Source of the DNA: Lachnospiraceae bacterium | GTDB taxonomy: Bacteria; Bacillota; Clostridia; Lachnospirales; Lachnospiraceae | Direction: 5' to 3' | Length of the DNA stretch: 44,749 nt | Assembly: GCA_900766815.1 (NCBI GenBank) | Contig: CAAFWV010000065.1 | Location: 1 to 44,749 of the forward strand | In this document: piece by piece, positions 24,864 to 33,212 of the stretch | How positions within the stretch are numbered: the first letter of the stretch is position 1 | How the letters are laid out: every line of letters begins with the position of its first letter | Program-made: the position numbers and the translations under genes | The notes under the pieces: model-generated | What the model saw: only the letters and a program-made list of their open reading frames with translations | What the model was told of the DNA's origin: nothing | Database searches by the model: none

Positions 24864-26852
24864 TCAGTGCTCTTTCTTCATCTTCTCCTTAATCTCTCTG
24901 AGGTCAATAAGCTTATCCCTGAGAGTAGCTGCCGTCTCAAAGTCAAGCTCGGCTGCTGCCTTACGCATCTTCTTCTCTATCTTCTCTGAGAGCTTGTCAA
25001 TCTCAGCTATGGACATACTCTCAGGATCCTTCTCCAGACGAGCTTCCTCCTTGGCTATCTCCTTGGTAATGCTTATAAGCTCTCGTACAGCCTTCTTTAT
25101 AGTCGTAGGAGTAATACCGTGCTCCTCATTGTATTTCTGCTGGATTTCCCTTCTTCTCTTAGTCTCGGTTATTGCACTTTTCATGGAGTCGGTCATGTTG
25201 TCAGCATACATGATTACACGACCCTCGCTGTTTCTCGCAGCTCGGCCGATTGTCTGAATAAGAGAGGTCTCACTTCTTAGGAAGCCCTCCTTATCCGCAT
25301 CAAGTATTGCAACCAGACTGATCTCCGGTATATCCAGACCCTCTCTAAGCAGATTGATTCCGACAAGAACATCGAACTCATCCAGTCTCATATCTCTTAT
25401 GATTGCAGCTCTCTCAAGGGTATCAATATCAGCATGCAGATATCTTACCCTGATACCGACCTCCTTAAGATAATCAGTGAGGTCCTCCGCCATCTTCTTG
25501 GTAAGAGTTGTAATTAATACCTTATTCTTATTCGCAGTCTCCCTCCTGATCTCTCCGACGAGGTCATCAATCTGTCCCTCGGTCGGCTTAACCGTGATAT
25601 CGGGATCCAACAGTCCCGTAGGTCTGATTACCTGCTCTGCGCGCAGAAGCTCATGGTCTGCCTCATAGTCTCCGGGAGTAGCACTCACGAACAGAACCTG
25701 GTCTATATGGTCCTCAAACTCCTCGAAATTAAGCGGTCTGTTGTCCATGGCTGAGGGCAGTCTGAAGCCGTAATCCACAAGTGTAGTCTTCCTTGATCTG
25801 TCGCCTGCATACATACCGCCAATCTGCGGAATCGTAATATGACTCTCATCAATGATGAGCAGGAAATCATCAAAATAATCCATGAGACACATGGGTCTGG
25901 AGCCTGATTCCCTGCCCGACAGCGGTCCCGAATAATTCTCGATTCCTGAGCAGAAGCCGGTTTCTCTCAGCATCTCAATATCAAAATTAGTCCTCTCGGA
26001 TATTCTCTGAGCTTCAATAAGTTTGTCATTACTCTTGAAGAATCTGACTCTCTCCTTAAGCTCCTCCTCAATCCTCTGACAGCCTGCCTCTATCTTCTCA
26101 GGCGCAATAACATAGTGCGACGCCGGGAAGATGGTCACATGACCTAAGGTATTAAGCATTCTGCCGGTGACGGGATCAACCTCTGCAATCCTGTCTATCT
26201 CATCTCCGAAGAATTCTACGCGGATAATACTGTCACCGCCCTCTGCAGGACATATCTCCACCACATCTCCTCTTACTCTGAAGCTCGCTCTGTCGAGGTC
26301 GAATTCATTCCTGTCATACTTGATATTGATAAGCTCCCTTATTACATCATCTCTGTCCTTCTTCTGACCCGGACGCAGTGATACTATCAGTCCCTTGTAA
26401 TCGTCCGGACTTCCCAGACCGTATATACAGCTTACTGACGCAACAACAATAACATCCCTTCGCTCTGTTAGGGATGCAGTCGCAGACAGTCTGAGCTTAT
26501 CTATCTCATCATTCACCGAAGAATCCTTCGCAATATAAGTATCCGAAGACGGCACATAGGCCTCCGGCTGGTAATAATCATAGTAGGACACAAAATACTC
26601 CACCGCATTCTCCGGGAAGAATTCTTTCATCTCACCGTAGAGTTGTCCGGCCAGGGTCTTGTTATGCGAAATAATAAGCGTAGGCTTATTAAGTGCCGCT
26701 ATGACATTAGCCATTGTAAAGGTCTTACCCGAACCCGTAACTCCAAGCAGAGTCTCGCACTGATTGCCTTCCTTAAAGCCAGCCACAAGCTCCTCAATGG
26801 CCTGAGGCTGGTCGCCCGTCGCCTGATACGGTGCATGTAATTTGAAGTCCAT
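24864..26852 (-). CDS. uvrB: Excinuclease ABC subunit B
   Basis: A 662-residue helicase-like protein that verifies damage and recruits UvrC. Walker A is GVTGSGKTFTMAN near residue 40; the beta-hairpin region YYDYYQPEAYVPSSDTYI follows. Helicase motifs LREGLDIPEISLVAILDADK and QTIGRAARN come later, and a UVR domain (AAAELDFETAATLRDKLIDL) ends the protein and binds UvrC. I chose the ATG at 26852 (MDFKLHAPYQATGDQ). The in-frame alternative is a TTG at 26873 with no ribosome binding site; AAGGAA lies about nine bases before the ATG. Confidence 0.97.
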   Translation of the reverse strand: MDFKLHAPYQATGDQPQAIEELVAGFKEGNQCETLLGVTGSGKTFTMANVIAALNKPTLIISHNKTLAGQLYGEMKEFFPENAVEYFVSYYDYYQPEAYVPSSDTYIAKDSSVNDEIDKLRLSATASLTERRDVIVVASVSCIYGLGSPDDYKGLIVSLRPGQKKDRDDVIRELINIKYDRNEFDLDRASFRVRGDVVEICPAEGGDSIIRVEFFGDEIDRIAEVDPVTGRMLNTLGHVTIFPASHYVIAPEKIEAGCQRIEEELKERVRFFKSNDKLIEAQRISERTNFDIEMLRETGFCSGIENYSGPLSGRESGSRPMCLMDYFDDFLLIIDESHITIPQIGGMYAGDRSRKTTLVDYGFRLPSAMDNRPLNFEEFEDHIDQVLFVSATPGDYEADHELLRAEQVIRPTGLLDPDITVKPTEGQIDDLVGEIRRETANKNKVLITTLTKKMAEDLTDYLKEVGIRVRYLHADIDTLERAAIIRDMRLDEFDVLVGINLLREGLDIPEISLVAILDADKEGFLRSETSLIQTIGRAARNSEGRVIMYADNMTDSMKSAITETKRRREIQQKYNEEHGITPTTIKKAVRELISITKEIAKEEARLEKDPESMSIAEIDKLSEKIEKKMRKAAAELDFETAATLRDKLIDLREIKEKMKKEH

Positions 26853-26907
26853 AATCTGCTCTTCCTTCTTCAATCCACATCATATAAGCTATATTTCGAC
26901 AACTTCT

Positions 26908-26936
26908 ATCCTACTATAATATTTTTTAAATGTCCA
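26908..26936 (-). promoter_or_regulatory. uvrBA promoter
   Basis: On the minus strand a -35 box TGGACA (26931-26936), a 17-base spacer and a -10 box TAGGAT (26908-26913). The expected start near 26901 gives a 49-base leader. The SOS box lies eight bases upstream of the -35, so LexA bound there would touch RNA polymerase. Confidence 0.7.
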
Positions 26937-26944
26937 TAGTTTTT

Positions 26945-26958
26945 AGAACATTCGTTCG
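26945..26958 (-). promoter_or_regulatory. LexA/DinR (SOS) box for uvrBA
   Basis: CGAACGAATGTTCT on the minus strand contains the dyad GAAC-N4-GTTC and matches the Bacillus/Clostridium consensus CGAACRNRYGTTYC at 13 of 14 positions, the last base being T instead of C. UvrB-uvrA is a classic SOS operon, which supports the call. Confidence 0.85.
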
Positions 26959-26970
26959 TAATATTCTCTG

Positions 26971-27014
26971 TAAAAAACGCCCCGGACTTACATCCCTGTA
27001 AGTACGGAGCGCTT
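26971..27014 (-). terminator. Intrinsic terminator of the hflK-hflC operon
   Basis: A long stem on the minus strand, CGCTCCG + ACTTACA / TGTAAGT + CCGGGGCG with a bulge and a 4-base loop, is followed by TTTTTT (26972-26977). It lies about 20 bases after the hflC stop and separates hflKC from the uvrBA control region. Confidence 0.85.
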
Positions 27015-27034
27015 TGGCCATAATAATATAATAT

Positions 27035-27901
27035 TTAATAGAAAATCTGGGCTATCGGTGAGGTTTCATCGATAATCAATGTCTTGTTGTCGCCCTTCAT
27101 CGTTGCCTTGGCTGCATCAAGCGAACGGAGGAAGATGTAGAAATCCGCCTTGTCGGGGTCGTTGTAGGCATCGCTTAATATCCTCATATACTCTGCCTCG
27201 CCCTTGGCGATGATTTCCTCTGCCTCGGCATCGGCCTTGGACTGCATGACGATAATCTCGGCATTGGTGTTGTTGGAGATTTCCTTGGCCTCCTCCTGAC
27301 CCTCGGCCTGGTAGGTAGCGGCGATGTTGTTTCGCTCGGAAATCATACGCTCATATACTGCGTTCTTATTTTCATCAGGCAGGTCAAGCGACTTAGTCTC
27401 AACCGCCAGAAGCTTGATTCCGTACTGCTCTAAGGTATCGCCGATATTCTCCTGGATGGCAAGCGCAAGCTCACCGTCTCGACCGCTTATTACCTCCTCC
27501 TGACTTAAGCTGCTGATTACATTCTTAAGGCTGTTGTAGGTAATGGTGTCTATACGAAACTCCGCATTGCTCTTCTGTGCACTCAATGTCTGGGTGTACT
27601 TATAGGGGTCCTCAATCCTCCAGAGTACGAAGCAGTCTGCAATCATGGACTTCTTGTCCTTGGTCATGACATCGCTCACCGCCAGGTCGTAGAGCAGCTC
27701 CTCATTCTCAATCTTCTCTGCCGTCTGGATGAAGGGGAGCTTGAAGCTTAAGCCCGGCTCCTTCCTGATGCTCTCGATTCTGCCGAACTGCTTGATTACC
27801 GTATATTCATCGGGGTAGGTCACAACCATGCACGAGCCTGACAGAATTATGAACAGGGCAATGATAAGAATTACGATAATACCTGTTTTATTCTTCTTCA
27901 T
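27035..27901 (-). CDS. hflC: HflC-like SPFH-domain protein
   Basis: A 288-residue membrane protein with one N-terminal hydrophobic segment (about 7-28), then an SPFH/band-7 domain beginning at YPDEYTVIKQFGRIES and a long C-terminal helical stretch (EGQEEAKEISNNTNAEII). HflK and HflC assemble into large cage-like complexes with the FtsH protease in E. coli. The pair here is in the same order, separated by one base, so assembly as a heteromer is likely. No ftsH gene is in the window. The final residues (ETSPIAQIFY) are typical of the HflC C-terminus. Confidence 0.9.
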   Translation of the reverse strand: MKKNKTGIIVILIIALFIILSGSCMVVTYPDEYTVIKQFGRIESIRKEPGLSFKLPFIQTAEKIENEELLYDLAVSDVMTKDKKSMIADCFVLWRIEDPYKYTQTLSAQKSNAEFRIDTITYNSLKNVISSLSQEEVISGRDGELALAIQENIGDTLEQYGIKLLAVETKSLDLPDENKNAVYERMISERNNIAATYQAEGQEEAKEISNNTNAEIIVMQSKADAEAEEIIAKGEAEYMRILSDAYNDPDKADFYIFLRSLDAAKATMKGDNKTLIIDETSPIAQIFY

Positions 27902-27902
27902 C

Positions 27903-28928
27903 TTATTCCTCCTCCTCTGCTACTGCCGATGTACTGTCTGTACTACCCGATATGCCCGAAATACCCACACTTGAGAAGGACTCAAGCGGCAGCATGGTCT
28001 GTGTCGTTCCGTCGCTCTTCTCAATAATCACCTTCATGTCGGGGAGGATGTCCTCCATGGTCTCATAGAACATTCTCTGCTTGGTGATAAGCGGATACTT
28101 CTGGTACTCCGCATAGAGCTCATTGAGTCTTGCAACCTGACCCTTGGCCTCGTTTATTCTCTCCTCAGCCTGAGCCTGTGCTGTCTTAATTGTCTCATCA
28201 GCCTGTGCCCTTGCTGCGGGGATGTCCTCGTTTCTCTTCTGGTTGGCCTTGTTTATGGACGTTTCCTTGCCCTGCTTGGCATTTTCTACATTTTTAAAAG
28301 CGCTAATGACTTCCTGTGTCGGCGGCTCGGCATCTTGGATTGTTATGTTAACTAACTGTACTCCAATATCCTCAGTTTCAAGTCTGCTGACAATCTTTTC
28401 CTTAATCGAAGCCTGAATCTCGTTCTTGCCTGTGGTGATAACGCTGTCTACATCGTAGAGACCGATGGTATCTCTGATATAGCTCTGTGTCAGCATCTTA
28501 AGAATATCCACGGGACTCTCTGAAGCATACAGATACTTAACCGGGTCGGTAACCCTGTATTCCACATAGAAGTCAACATTAACAAAGTTGTAATCCCTTG
28601 TAATCATGAAGGATTCCGAATCCACGGATTCATCCGTATCCGTTCTGTAGCCTATGGGGAAGCCGTTGATGGTCTTTGGAACCTTCTTAACCTCCTGGGC
28701 AAACGGAATCTTAAGGTGGATACCTGACTGCTCCACAACCTTGGGAATTCCGAAGGTCGTTACAACCGCATATTCGTTTTCCTTAAGTGAATAAACTCCT
28801 GAAAGAAGTGTGAATAATACAAGAAGCGCTACGACTACCGATATGACAGTCTTCGCGATTTTTCCCGAAGGGTCCTTGTAGAACTCTACTTTCTCTTCTC
28901 CTAAATCTCTCTTTCTCTTTCCCAACAT
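27903..28928 (-). CDS. hflK: HflK-like SPFH-domain protein
   Basis: A 341-residue partner of HflC. A charged N-terminus is followed by a hydrophobic segment at about residues 25-46 and an SPFH domain starting at ENEYAVVTTFGIPKVVEQ. A helical coiled-coil region (RAQADETIKTAQAQAEERI) and a Ser/Gly/Glu-rich tail end it. I chose the ATG at 28928 because AGGAGGGAG lies just upstream; a longer in-frame version from 29000 would begin at the promoter's -35 box. A strong promoter and inverted repeat precede it. Confidence 0.9.
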   Translation of the reverse strand: MLGKRKRDLGEEKVEFYKDPSGKIAKTVISVVVALLVLFTLLSGVYSLKENEYAVVTTFGIPKVVEQSGIHLKIPFAQEVKKVPKTINGFPIGYRTDTDESVDSESFMITRDYNFVNVDFYVEYRVTDPVKYLYASESPVDILKMLTQSYIRDTIGLYDVDSVITTGKNEIQASIKEKIVSRLETEDIGVQLVNITIQDAEPPTQEVISAFKNVENAKQGKETSINKANQKRNEDIPAARAQADETIKTAQAQAEERINEAKGQVARLNELYAEYQKYPLITKQRMFYETMEDILPDMKVIIEKSDGTTQTMLPLESFSSVGISGISGSTDSTSAVAEEEE

Positions 28929-28949
28929 ACTCCCTCCTGTTTTGATACG

Positions 28950-28967
28950 TTTGTTACGTATAACAAA
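28950..28967 (-). promoter_or_regulatory. Interlaced inverted repeat in hflK leader
   Basis: TTTGTTA-N4-TAACAAA forms a perfect 7-base dyad (28950-28967). It is interlaced with a second dyad, ATACGT-N5-ACGTAT, formed by overlapping bases at 28945-28961. It lies between the -10 box and the ribosome binding site, where it could be an operator or a 5'-terminal RNA hairpin. Confidence 0.6.
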
Positions 28968-28971
28968 GAAT

Positions 28972-29000
28972 ATCATACGGCGAAAATACCCGATTGGCAA
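28972..29000 (-). promoter_or_regulatory. hflKC promoter
   Basis: On the minus strand -35 TTGCCA (28995-29000), a 17-base spacer and -10 TATGAT (28972-28977), both close to the sigma-A consensus. The expected start is near 28965, so the leader to the hflK ATG is about 37 bases. Confidence 0.75.
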
Positions 29001-29056
29001 ATTAAGAATGTATAAATTTTGCGAAACCCGATATTATATCAATTTAATATTTGAGT

Positions 29057-29062
29057 TATAAT
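29057..29062 (+). promoter_or_regulatory. Candidate -10 box of the MATE gene
   Basis: A TATAAT lies on the plus strand 28 bases before the MATE start, with a weak -35 region (TTATAT at 17-base spacing). An AAAGGAG ribosome binding site follows at 29078-29084. The gene is divergent from hflK with a 162-base shared gap. Confidence 0.45.
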
Positions 29063-29090
29063 CAATTATTGTGTGTGAAAGGAGAAATGA

Positions 29091-30461
29091 ATGAATAGTA
29101 CAACAAATACTGCCAATGCAGCCGAGAACAAGATGGGAGTTATGCCCGTTCGTAAGCTGCTTCTCAATATGTCGCTGCCTATGATGTGCTCAATGCTCGT
29201 ACAGGCTATGTACAATATCGTTGACAGCGTGTTCGTGTCGCATGTAAGCGAAGATGCCCTGACCGCAGTAAGCTTAGCCTTCCCGGTTCAGTCACTAATA
29301 ATTGCAATCGGTGCCGGTACCGGAGTCGGTGTCAACGCCCTGGTATCAAGAGCACTGGGTGAGAAGAAGAGGGATGAAGCTGACAAGGTTGCTCTCCACG
29401 GTATCTTCCTATCCTTCTTAAGCTATATTGCATTTCTTATTGTGGGTCTGTTCTTGGTTAAGCCCTTCTATGCCACACAGACGGATTCTCCGATAATTGC
29501 TGCCTACGGCTATGACTATCTGTCCGTATGCAGTATATTCTCAATCGGAATATTTACACAGTTTATATTCGAGAGGTTGCTGCAGTCCACCGGACGTACC
29601 TTCCATACCATGATTACCCAGACCATTGGTGCAATTACCAATATCATTCTTGATCCGATTATGATATTCGGTCTCTTCGGTTTCCCCAGACTTGAGGCAA
29701 AGGGTGCTGCCGTTGCAACCGTTATCGGCCAGTGTATTGCCGGTATTCTTGCGATTATATTCAATCTTAAATATAACGATGACCTGGATTTCAACTTTAA
29801 GAGGTTCAGACCCTGTGGATATGTCATTAAGAATATCTATATCATAGGTGTGCCGTCTATCATAATGCAGTCCATCGGTTCCGTCATGGTTCTCGGACTT
29901 AATAAGATTCTTATGGCCTTCTCTTCAACCGCGGTTGCAGTCTTCGGTGTATACTTCAAGCTTCAGAGCTTTGTATTCATGCCGGTATTCGGTCTAAACA
30001 ACGGTATGATTCCGATTATTGCTTATAACTACGGAGCTAAGAAGAAGGACAGAATGATAAAGACCTATCACTTTGCACTTCAGATTGCCGTAACAATTAT
30101 GGTAGTCGGTGCCATTGTAATGGAGCTTATACCGGGCGTTATCCTTAATATCTTCAATGCTTCGGACTCAATGCTTGCAATGGGTATTACAGCACTTAAG
30201 ATTATCAGCATTCACTTCCCGATTGCAGCCTTCTGTATTGTTACAGGTTCACTCTTCCAGGCTCTGGGCAAGGCAACCTACAGTATGATCAATTCCATAA
30301 TGAGACAGCTTGTGGTGCTGCTGCCGGTTGCATATCTCTTAGGTCTTACAGGCAATGTCAACAATGTATGGTGGGCCTTCCCTATAGCTGAGCTTGCCAG
30401 TGCAACAGTGACCTCACTCTTCTATATCAAGGTTAAGAAAACTATTATTTCAAAGATTTGA
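29091..30461 (+). CDS. MATE-family efflux transporter
   Basis: A 456-residue multidrug/toxin extrusion protein of the cytoplasmic membrane, expected to have twelve transmembrane segments exporting cationic compounds by Na+ or H+ antiport. The early motif PMMCSMLVQAMYNIVDSVFVSH and its counterpart halfway are typical of MATE/DinF-like proteins. It is one of only two plus-strand genes in the window, with a strong ribosome binding site and a terminator of its own, so it is a single-gene transcript. It could be a house-keeping exporter; the substrate is unknown. Confidence 0.94.
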   Translation: MNSTTNTANAAENKMGVMPVRKLLLNMSLPMMCSMLVQAMYNIVDSVFVSHVSEDALTAVSLAFPVQSLIIAIGAGTGVGVNALVSRALGEKKRDEADKVALHGIFLSFLSYIAFLIVGLFLVKPFYATQTDSPIIAAYGYDYLSVCSIFSIGIFTQFIFERLLQSTGRTFHTMITQTIGAITNIILDPIMIFGLFGFPRLEAKGAAVATVIGQCIAGILAIIFNLKYNDDLDFNFKRFRPCGYVIKNIYIIGVPSIIMQSIGSVMVLGLNKILMAFSSTAVAVFGVYFKLQSFVFMPVFGLNNGMIPIIAYNYGAKKKDRMIKTYHFALQIAVTIMVVGAIVMELIPGVILNIFNASDSMLAMGITALKIISIHFPIAAFCIVTGSLFQALGKATYSMINSIMRQLVVLLPVAYLLGLTGNVNNVWWAFPIAELASATVTSLFYIKVKKTIISKI

Positions 30462-30538
30462 TGTTCCCCGGACTTCTGTTTTGAATTTCAGACATCCGAT
30501 ACCTCATCTTCAATTGATGATATACTGATTACACAGAC

Positions 30539-30575
30539 AAAGCCTCGCCCTATTATGGGCGAGGCTTATTTTTCT
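30539..30575. terminator. Terminator between convergent MATE and ctpA genes
   Basis: A 10-base-pair stem AGCCTCGCCC/GGGCGAGGCT (30541-30566) with a 6-base loop is followed by TATTTTTCTT on the plus strand. On the minus strand the tail is weaker (TTGTCTG), so it terminates the MATE message well and may also serve ctpA. Confidence 0.85.
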
Positions 30576-30613
30576 TCAATTCCTTATGTAATTCTATATA
30601 TTGTAATCGGTCC

Positions 30614-31939
30614 CTACAGCTGGTTCTTCAGTTCCTCAAGAGCTGCCTCCAGCTGGTTGTCATAGCCGTCCTCATAATATCTTTCGCTGTCAAATTCAAC
30701 CTCTATATCAGGCTCTATTCCCACTCCGTGAATACAGGTTCCCTTAGGTGTGAAATACTTCGAGGTGGTAAGCTTAATTGCCGAACCGTCAGTAAGTGGA
30801 ATTATGGTCTGAACTATTCCCTTGCCATATGTCTTGGTTCCCATTACTGTACCGATACCGTAATCCTTAACGGCACCCGTCAGTATCTCTGAAGCACTGG
30901 CAGAATAGCCGTTGGTCAGAACCACAAGGGGAAGTGTAAGCTCATTGCTTCCATCGCACTCAAACTCCTGCTTATTGCCATATTTATCCTGCGTATATAC
31001 AATCAGACCCTCAGGCAGTATCTCCCTGCAGATAGCGCATACGGCATCAAGATTGCCCCCGAGATTGCTTCTTACATCAATGATAATTCCCTTGGCATTC
31101 TCAGCCTTAAGGGCTGCCATGGCTTCCGTGAAGTGATCGGCGGTCGTACCGTTGAACTCACTTATTCCGATATATCCTATTTCATCCTCCATCATCTCAT
31201 AGGTAACACTTGGAGAATCCACAATTGCTCTTTCCAGGTCTACCTCGATATAGTCATCCTCTCCGTCACGAATGAGTGTCAGATGCACTGAGGTTCCTTC
31301 CTCACCCTTAATTAACTTCACAATCTCCGTGCTTGTCATACCTATGGTATCAACCTCATCCACCATAACTATGAGGTCGCCGTCTCTAAGGTCTGCTTCC
31401 TCTGCCGGAGTATTAGGAATGGTACCTGCAATAACACAGCAGTTCTTCTCCTCATCAAAGCTTATATAGGCTCCGATTCCTCCGTATTTGCCCGCTGTAT
31501 CCTCGGACTGCTCCTGCATCTCCTCCACGGAATAATAATCCGCATATTTGTCATTCAGCGCTCCGACCAGACCCTTATAGATTCCATCCTCCAGCTCTTC
31601 TCTTGTATATTCTCCGAAAAAGTTCCTGTCGATTATGGTTTCCAATACTCCAAGCTTCTTAATCAGCTTCTCGTTAACAAGCTCCTCATCCTCGGATACC
31701 GTACTGCTTCCTGCTGCGGAATCAATGGCTCTGCTTATCCTGTAATTCCTGTAAAGCTTAAGGCCAAACATAGTTGAGAGTATGATTACAAAGGTAAGAA
31801 TCACTCCCACGGCAAAGCCGGTAACAAAGGTATGATTCCGGGTTTTCCTTATATTTTTCTCTGCCTCACTGTTCTCTGCTATTTTATTTTCGATATCAAA
31901 TGTGTTTTCCATATTTTCCATAAAGTCACGGCTTTCCAT
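30614..31939 (-). CDS. ctpA: S41 C-terminal processing protease (CtpA-like)
   Basis: A 441-residue protease. An acidic N-terminus precedes a transmembrane segment (about 38-60); then come a PDZ domain (GGIGAYISFDEE to LKGEEGTSVHLT, about 150-230) and an S41 peptidase domain with the catalytic serine in GYSASASEI and the lysine in TYGKGIVQT. It is anchored and faces outward, where such enzymes trim envelope proteins. The start is uncertain: the ATG at 31939 has no ribosome binding site, and later ATGs at 31921 and 31912 are alternatives. It follows the M23 peptidase gene, suggesting a shared wall-remodelling job. Confidence 0.93.
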   Translation of the reverse strand: MESRDFMENMENTFDIENKIAENSEAEKNIRKTRNHTFVTGFAVGVILTFVIILSTMFGLKLYRNYRISRAIDSAAGSSTVSEDEELVNEKLIKKLGVLETIIDRNFFGEYTREELEDGIYKGLVGALNDKYADYYSVEEMQEQSEDTAGKYGGIGAYISFDEEKNCCVIAGTIPNTPAEEADLRDGDLIVMVDEVDTIGMTSTEIVKLIKGEEGTSVHLTLIRDGEDDYIEVDLERAIVDSPSVTYEMMEDEIGYIGISEFNGTTADHFTEAMAALKAENAKGIIIDVRSNLGGNLDAVCAICREILPEGLIVYTQDKYGNKQEFECDGSNELTLPLVVLTNGYSASASEILTGAVKDYGIGTVMGTKTYGKGIVQTIIPLTDGSAIKLTTSKYFTPKGTCIHGVGIEPDIEVEFDSERYYEDGYDNQLEAALEELKNQL

Positions 31940-31946
31940 TAAATCA

Positions 31947-31966
31947 GCAGGGGAATAATCCCCTGC
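31947..31966 (-). repeat. Stem-loop between M23 peptidase and ctpA
   Basis: A perfect 8-base-pair stem GCAGGGGA/TCCCCTGC with a 4-base loop lies five bases after the peptidase stop and seven bases before the annotated ctpA start. The minus-strand tail is TGATTTA, so termination would be weak. Attenuation or translational control of ctpA is plausible. Confidence 0.6.
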
Positions 31967-31971
31967 CGTTA

Positions 31972-33210
31972 CTATTTACTCAGATAATTCCAGGGACTGA
32001 CATAGGCACCATCTTTACGCACTGAGAAGTGCAGGTGGTTACCCGTTGAACGTCCTGTTGTTCCTACTGCAGCTATTTTCTGTCCCCTTGTAACAGTCTC
32101 TCCCGTAGATACGTAGAGAGCAGATGCATGCATGTATATAGTATATAGTCCGTCACCGTGGTTAATCATTATATAATTACCCATGGATGCGTTGTAGGCC
32201 GCAGCCACTACCTTACCATCGTAGGCTGCCAGTATCGGTGAGCCTCCCGGAGCTGCCATATCCACACCGTTATGGAACTGCTGTACTCCGAGAATGGGAT
32301 GTGTTCTGGAGCCGTAGTCATCCGATATTCTGGTATATGACGGAGCCGGCCACTTGAACATTCCTCCATCGTATACTATTGCCTCTCCTGCCTCTGCAAG
32401 CTGGGCTCTCTCTGCCGCAACAGCTGCTTCCAATGCCTGAATGGTTGCAGTCTGTGCAGCCAGATCCTCTTCGTATTCCTTAATTGCAGCCTCTTTATTG
32501 TTAATATCCGCGGTTTTTAAATTAATCTCACCTTCCTTGGCTGAGATTAGTGTCTCCAGATTAGCTTCTTCTTCCTCGACCTGGACCTTGGCTTCGTCCA
32601 GAAGCTCCTTCTCCGCATCCAGCTGTTCCTTGCAGGCCTGAATATATTCACAGGTCTGCTTGAATTCCTCAAGCTTAGTGGCATCATACTCCGAGATCTT
32701 CTCAACATAGGTTGCCTTATTTAACATCTCACCGAAGGAGGCTGAAGACATTACAAGTTCAAGGTAGAAGGTATCACCCTTCTCATATATGAACTTGATT
32801 CGCTTCTTCATGTTCTCATACTGGGTTGCCTGGATTTCCTCTGCTTCTTCAAGCTCCTCCTCTGTCTCCTCAATCTCGGTTTCCTTCTCCGAGATTAAGT
32901 CCTTAAGTTCAGCAATCTTCTCCTGAACATCAGTGAGGTCCTCATCAAGCTTGGTTACATATGCTTCAAGGTCACCCTTCTCCTTCTCGAGAGCGGAAAC
33001 CATTGCCTGGATGTTCGTAATATTCGATTTAATCTTACTCTTGGCCTTCTCCGCCTCCTCTATCTGCTCCTGCTTCTCCTGAATGCTGGCCTTGATAGCA
33101 TCGACGTCCACCTCTTCTTCTGCCTGCACATTCATCCCGGGCAGCAGGGAAACTGCTGTACTGAGGGCGAGCACCATAAGAATGGTGGCAATCCATCCGG
33201 TTCTTCGCAT
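31972..33210 (-). CDS. EnvC-like secreted M23 peptidase with coiled coil
   Basis: A 412-residue protein with a signal peptide (about 1-29, cleaved near VQA), a long coiled coil (about 32-270) and a C-terminal M23/LytM domain. All zinc ligands of an active LytM are present: H313 and D317 (HNGVD), H361, and H392/H394 (HLH). FtsX usually controls such proteins through the coiled coil. The ATG at 33210 has AAGGG seven bases upstream; the in-frame GTG at 33216 has none at correct spacing. It starts two bases after ftsX stops. A septal or lateral-wall endopeptidase is the likely role. Confidence 0.92.
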   Translation of the reverse strand: MRRTGWIATILMVLALSTAVSLLPGMNVQAEEEVDVDAIKASIQEKQEQIEEAEKAKSKIKSNITNIQAMVSALEKEKGDLEAYVTKLDEDLTDVQEKIAELKDLISEKETEIEETEEELEEAEEIQATQYENMKKRIKFIYEKGDTFYLELVMSSASFGEMLNKATYVEKISEYDATKLEEFKQTCEYIQACKEQLDAEKELLDEAKVQVEEEEANLETLISAKEGEINLKTADINNKEAAIKEYEEDLAAQTATIQALEAAVAAERAQLAEAGEAIVYDGGMFKWPAPSYTRISDDYGSRTHPILGVQQFHNGVDMAAPGGSPILAAYDGKVVAAAYNASMGNYIMINHGDGLYTIYMHASALYVSTGETVTRGQKIAAVGTTGRSTGNHLHFSVRKDGAYVSPWNYLSK

Positions 33211-33212
33211 TA

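Noticed and set aside
22040..26958. uvrBA as part of a mobile or damage-linked island with the flagellar genes
   Set aside because: Each side has its own promoter and terminator and codon use looks alike; mere adjacency of core genes.
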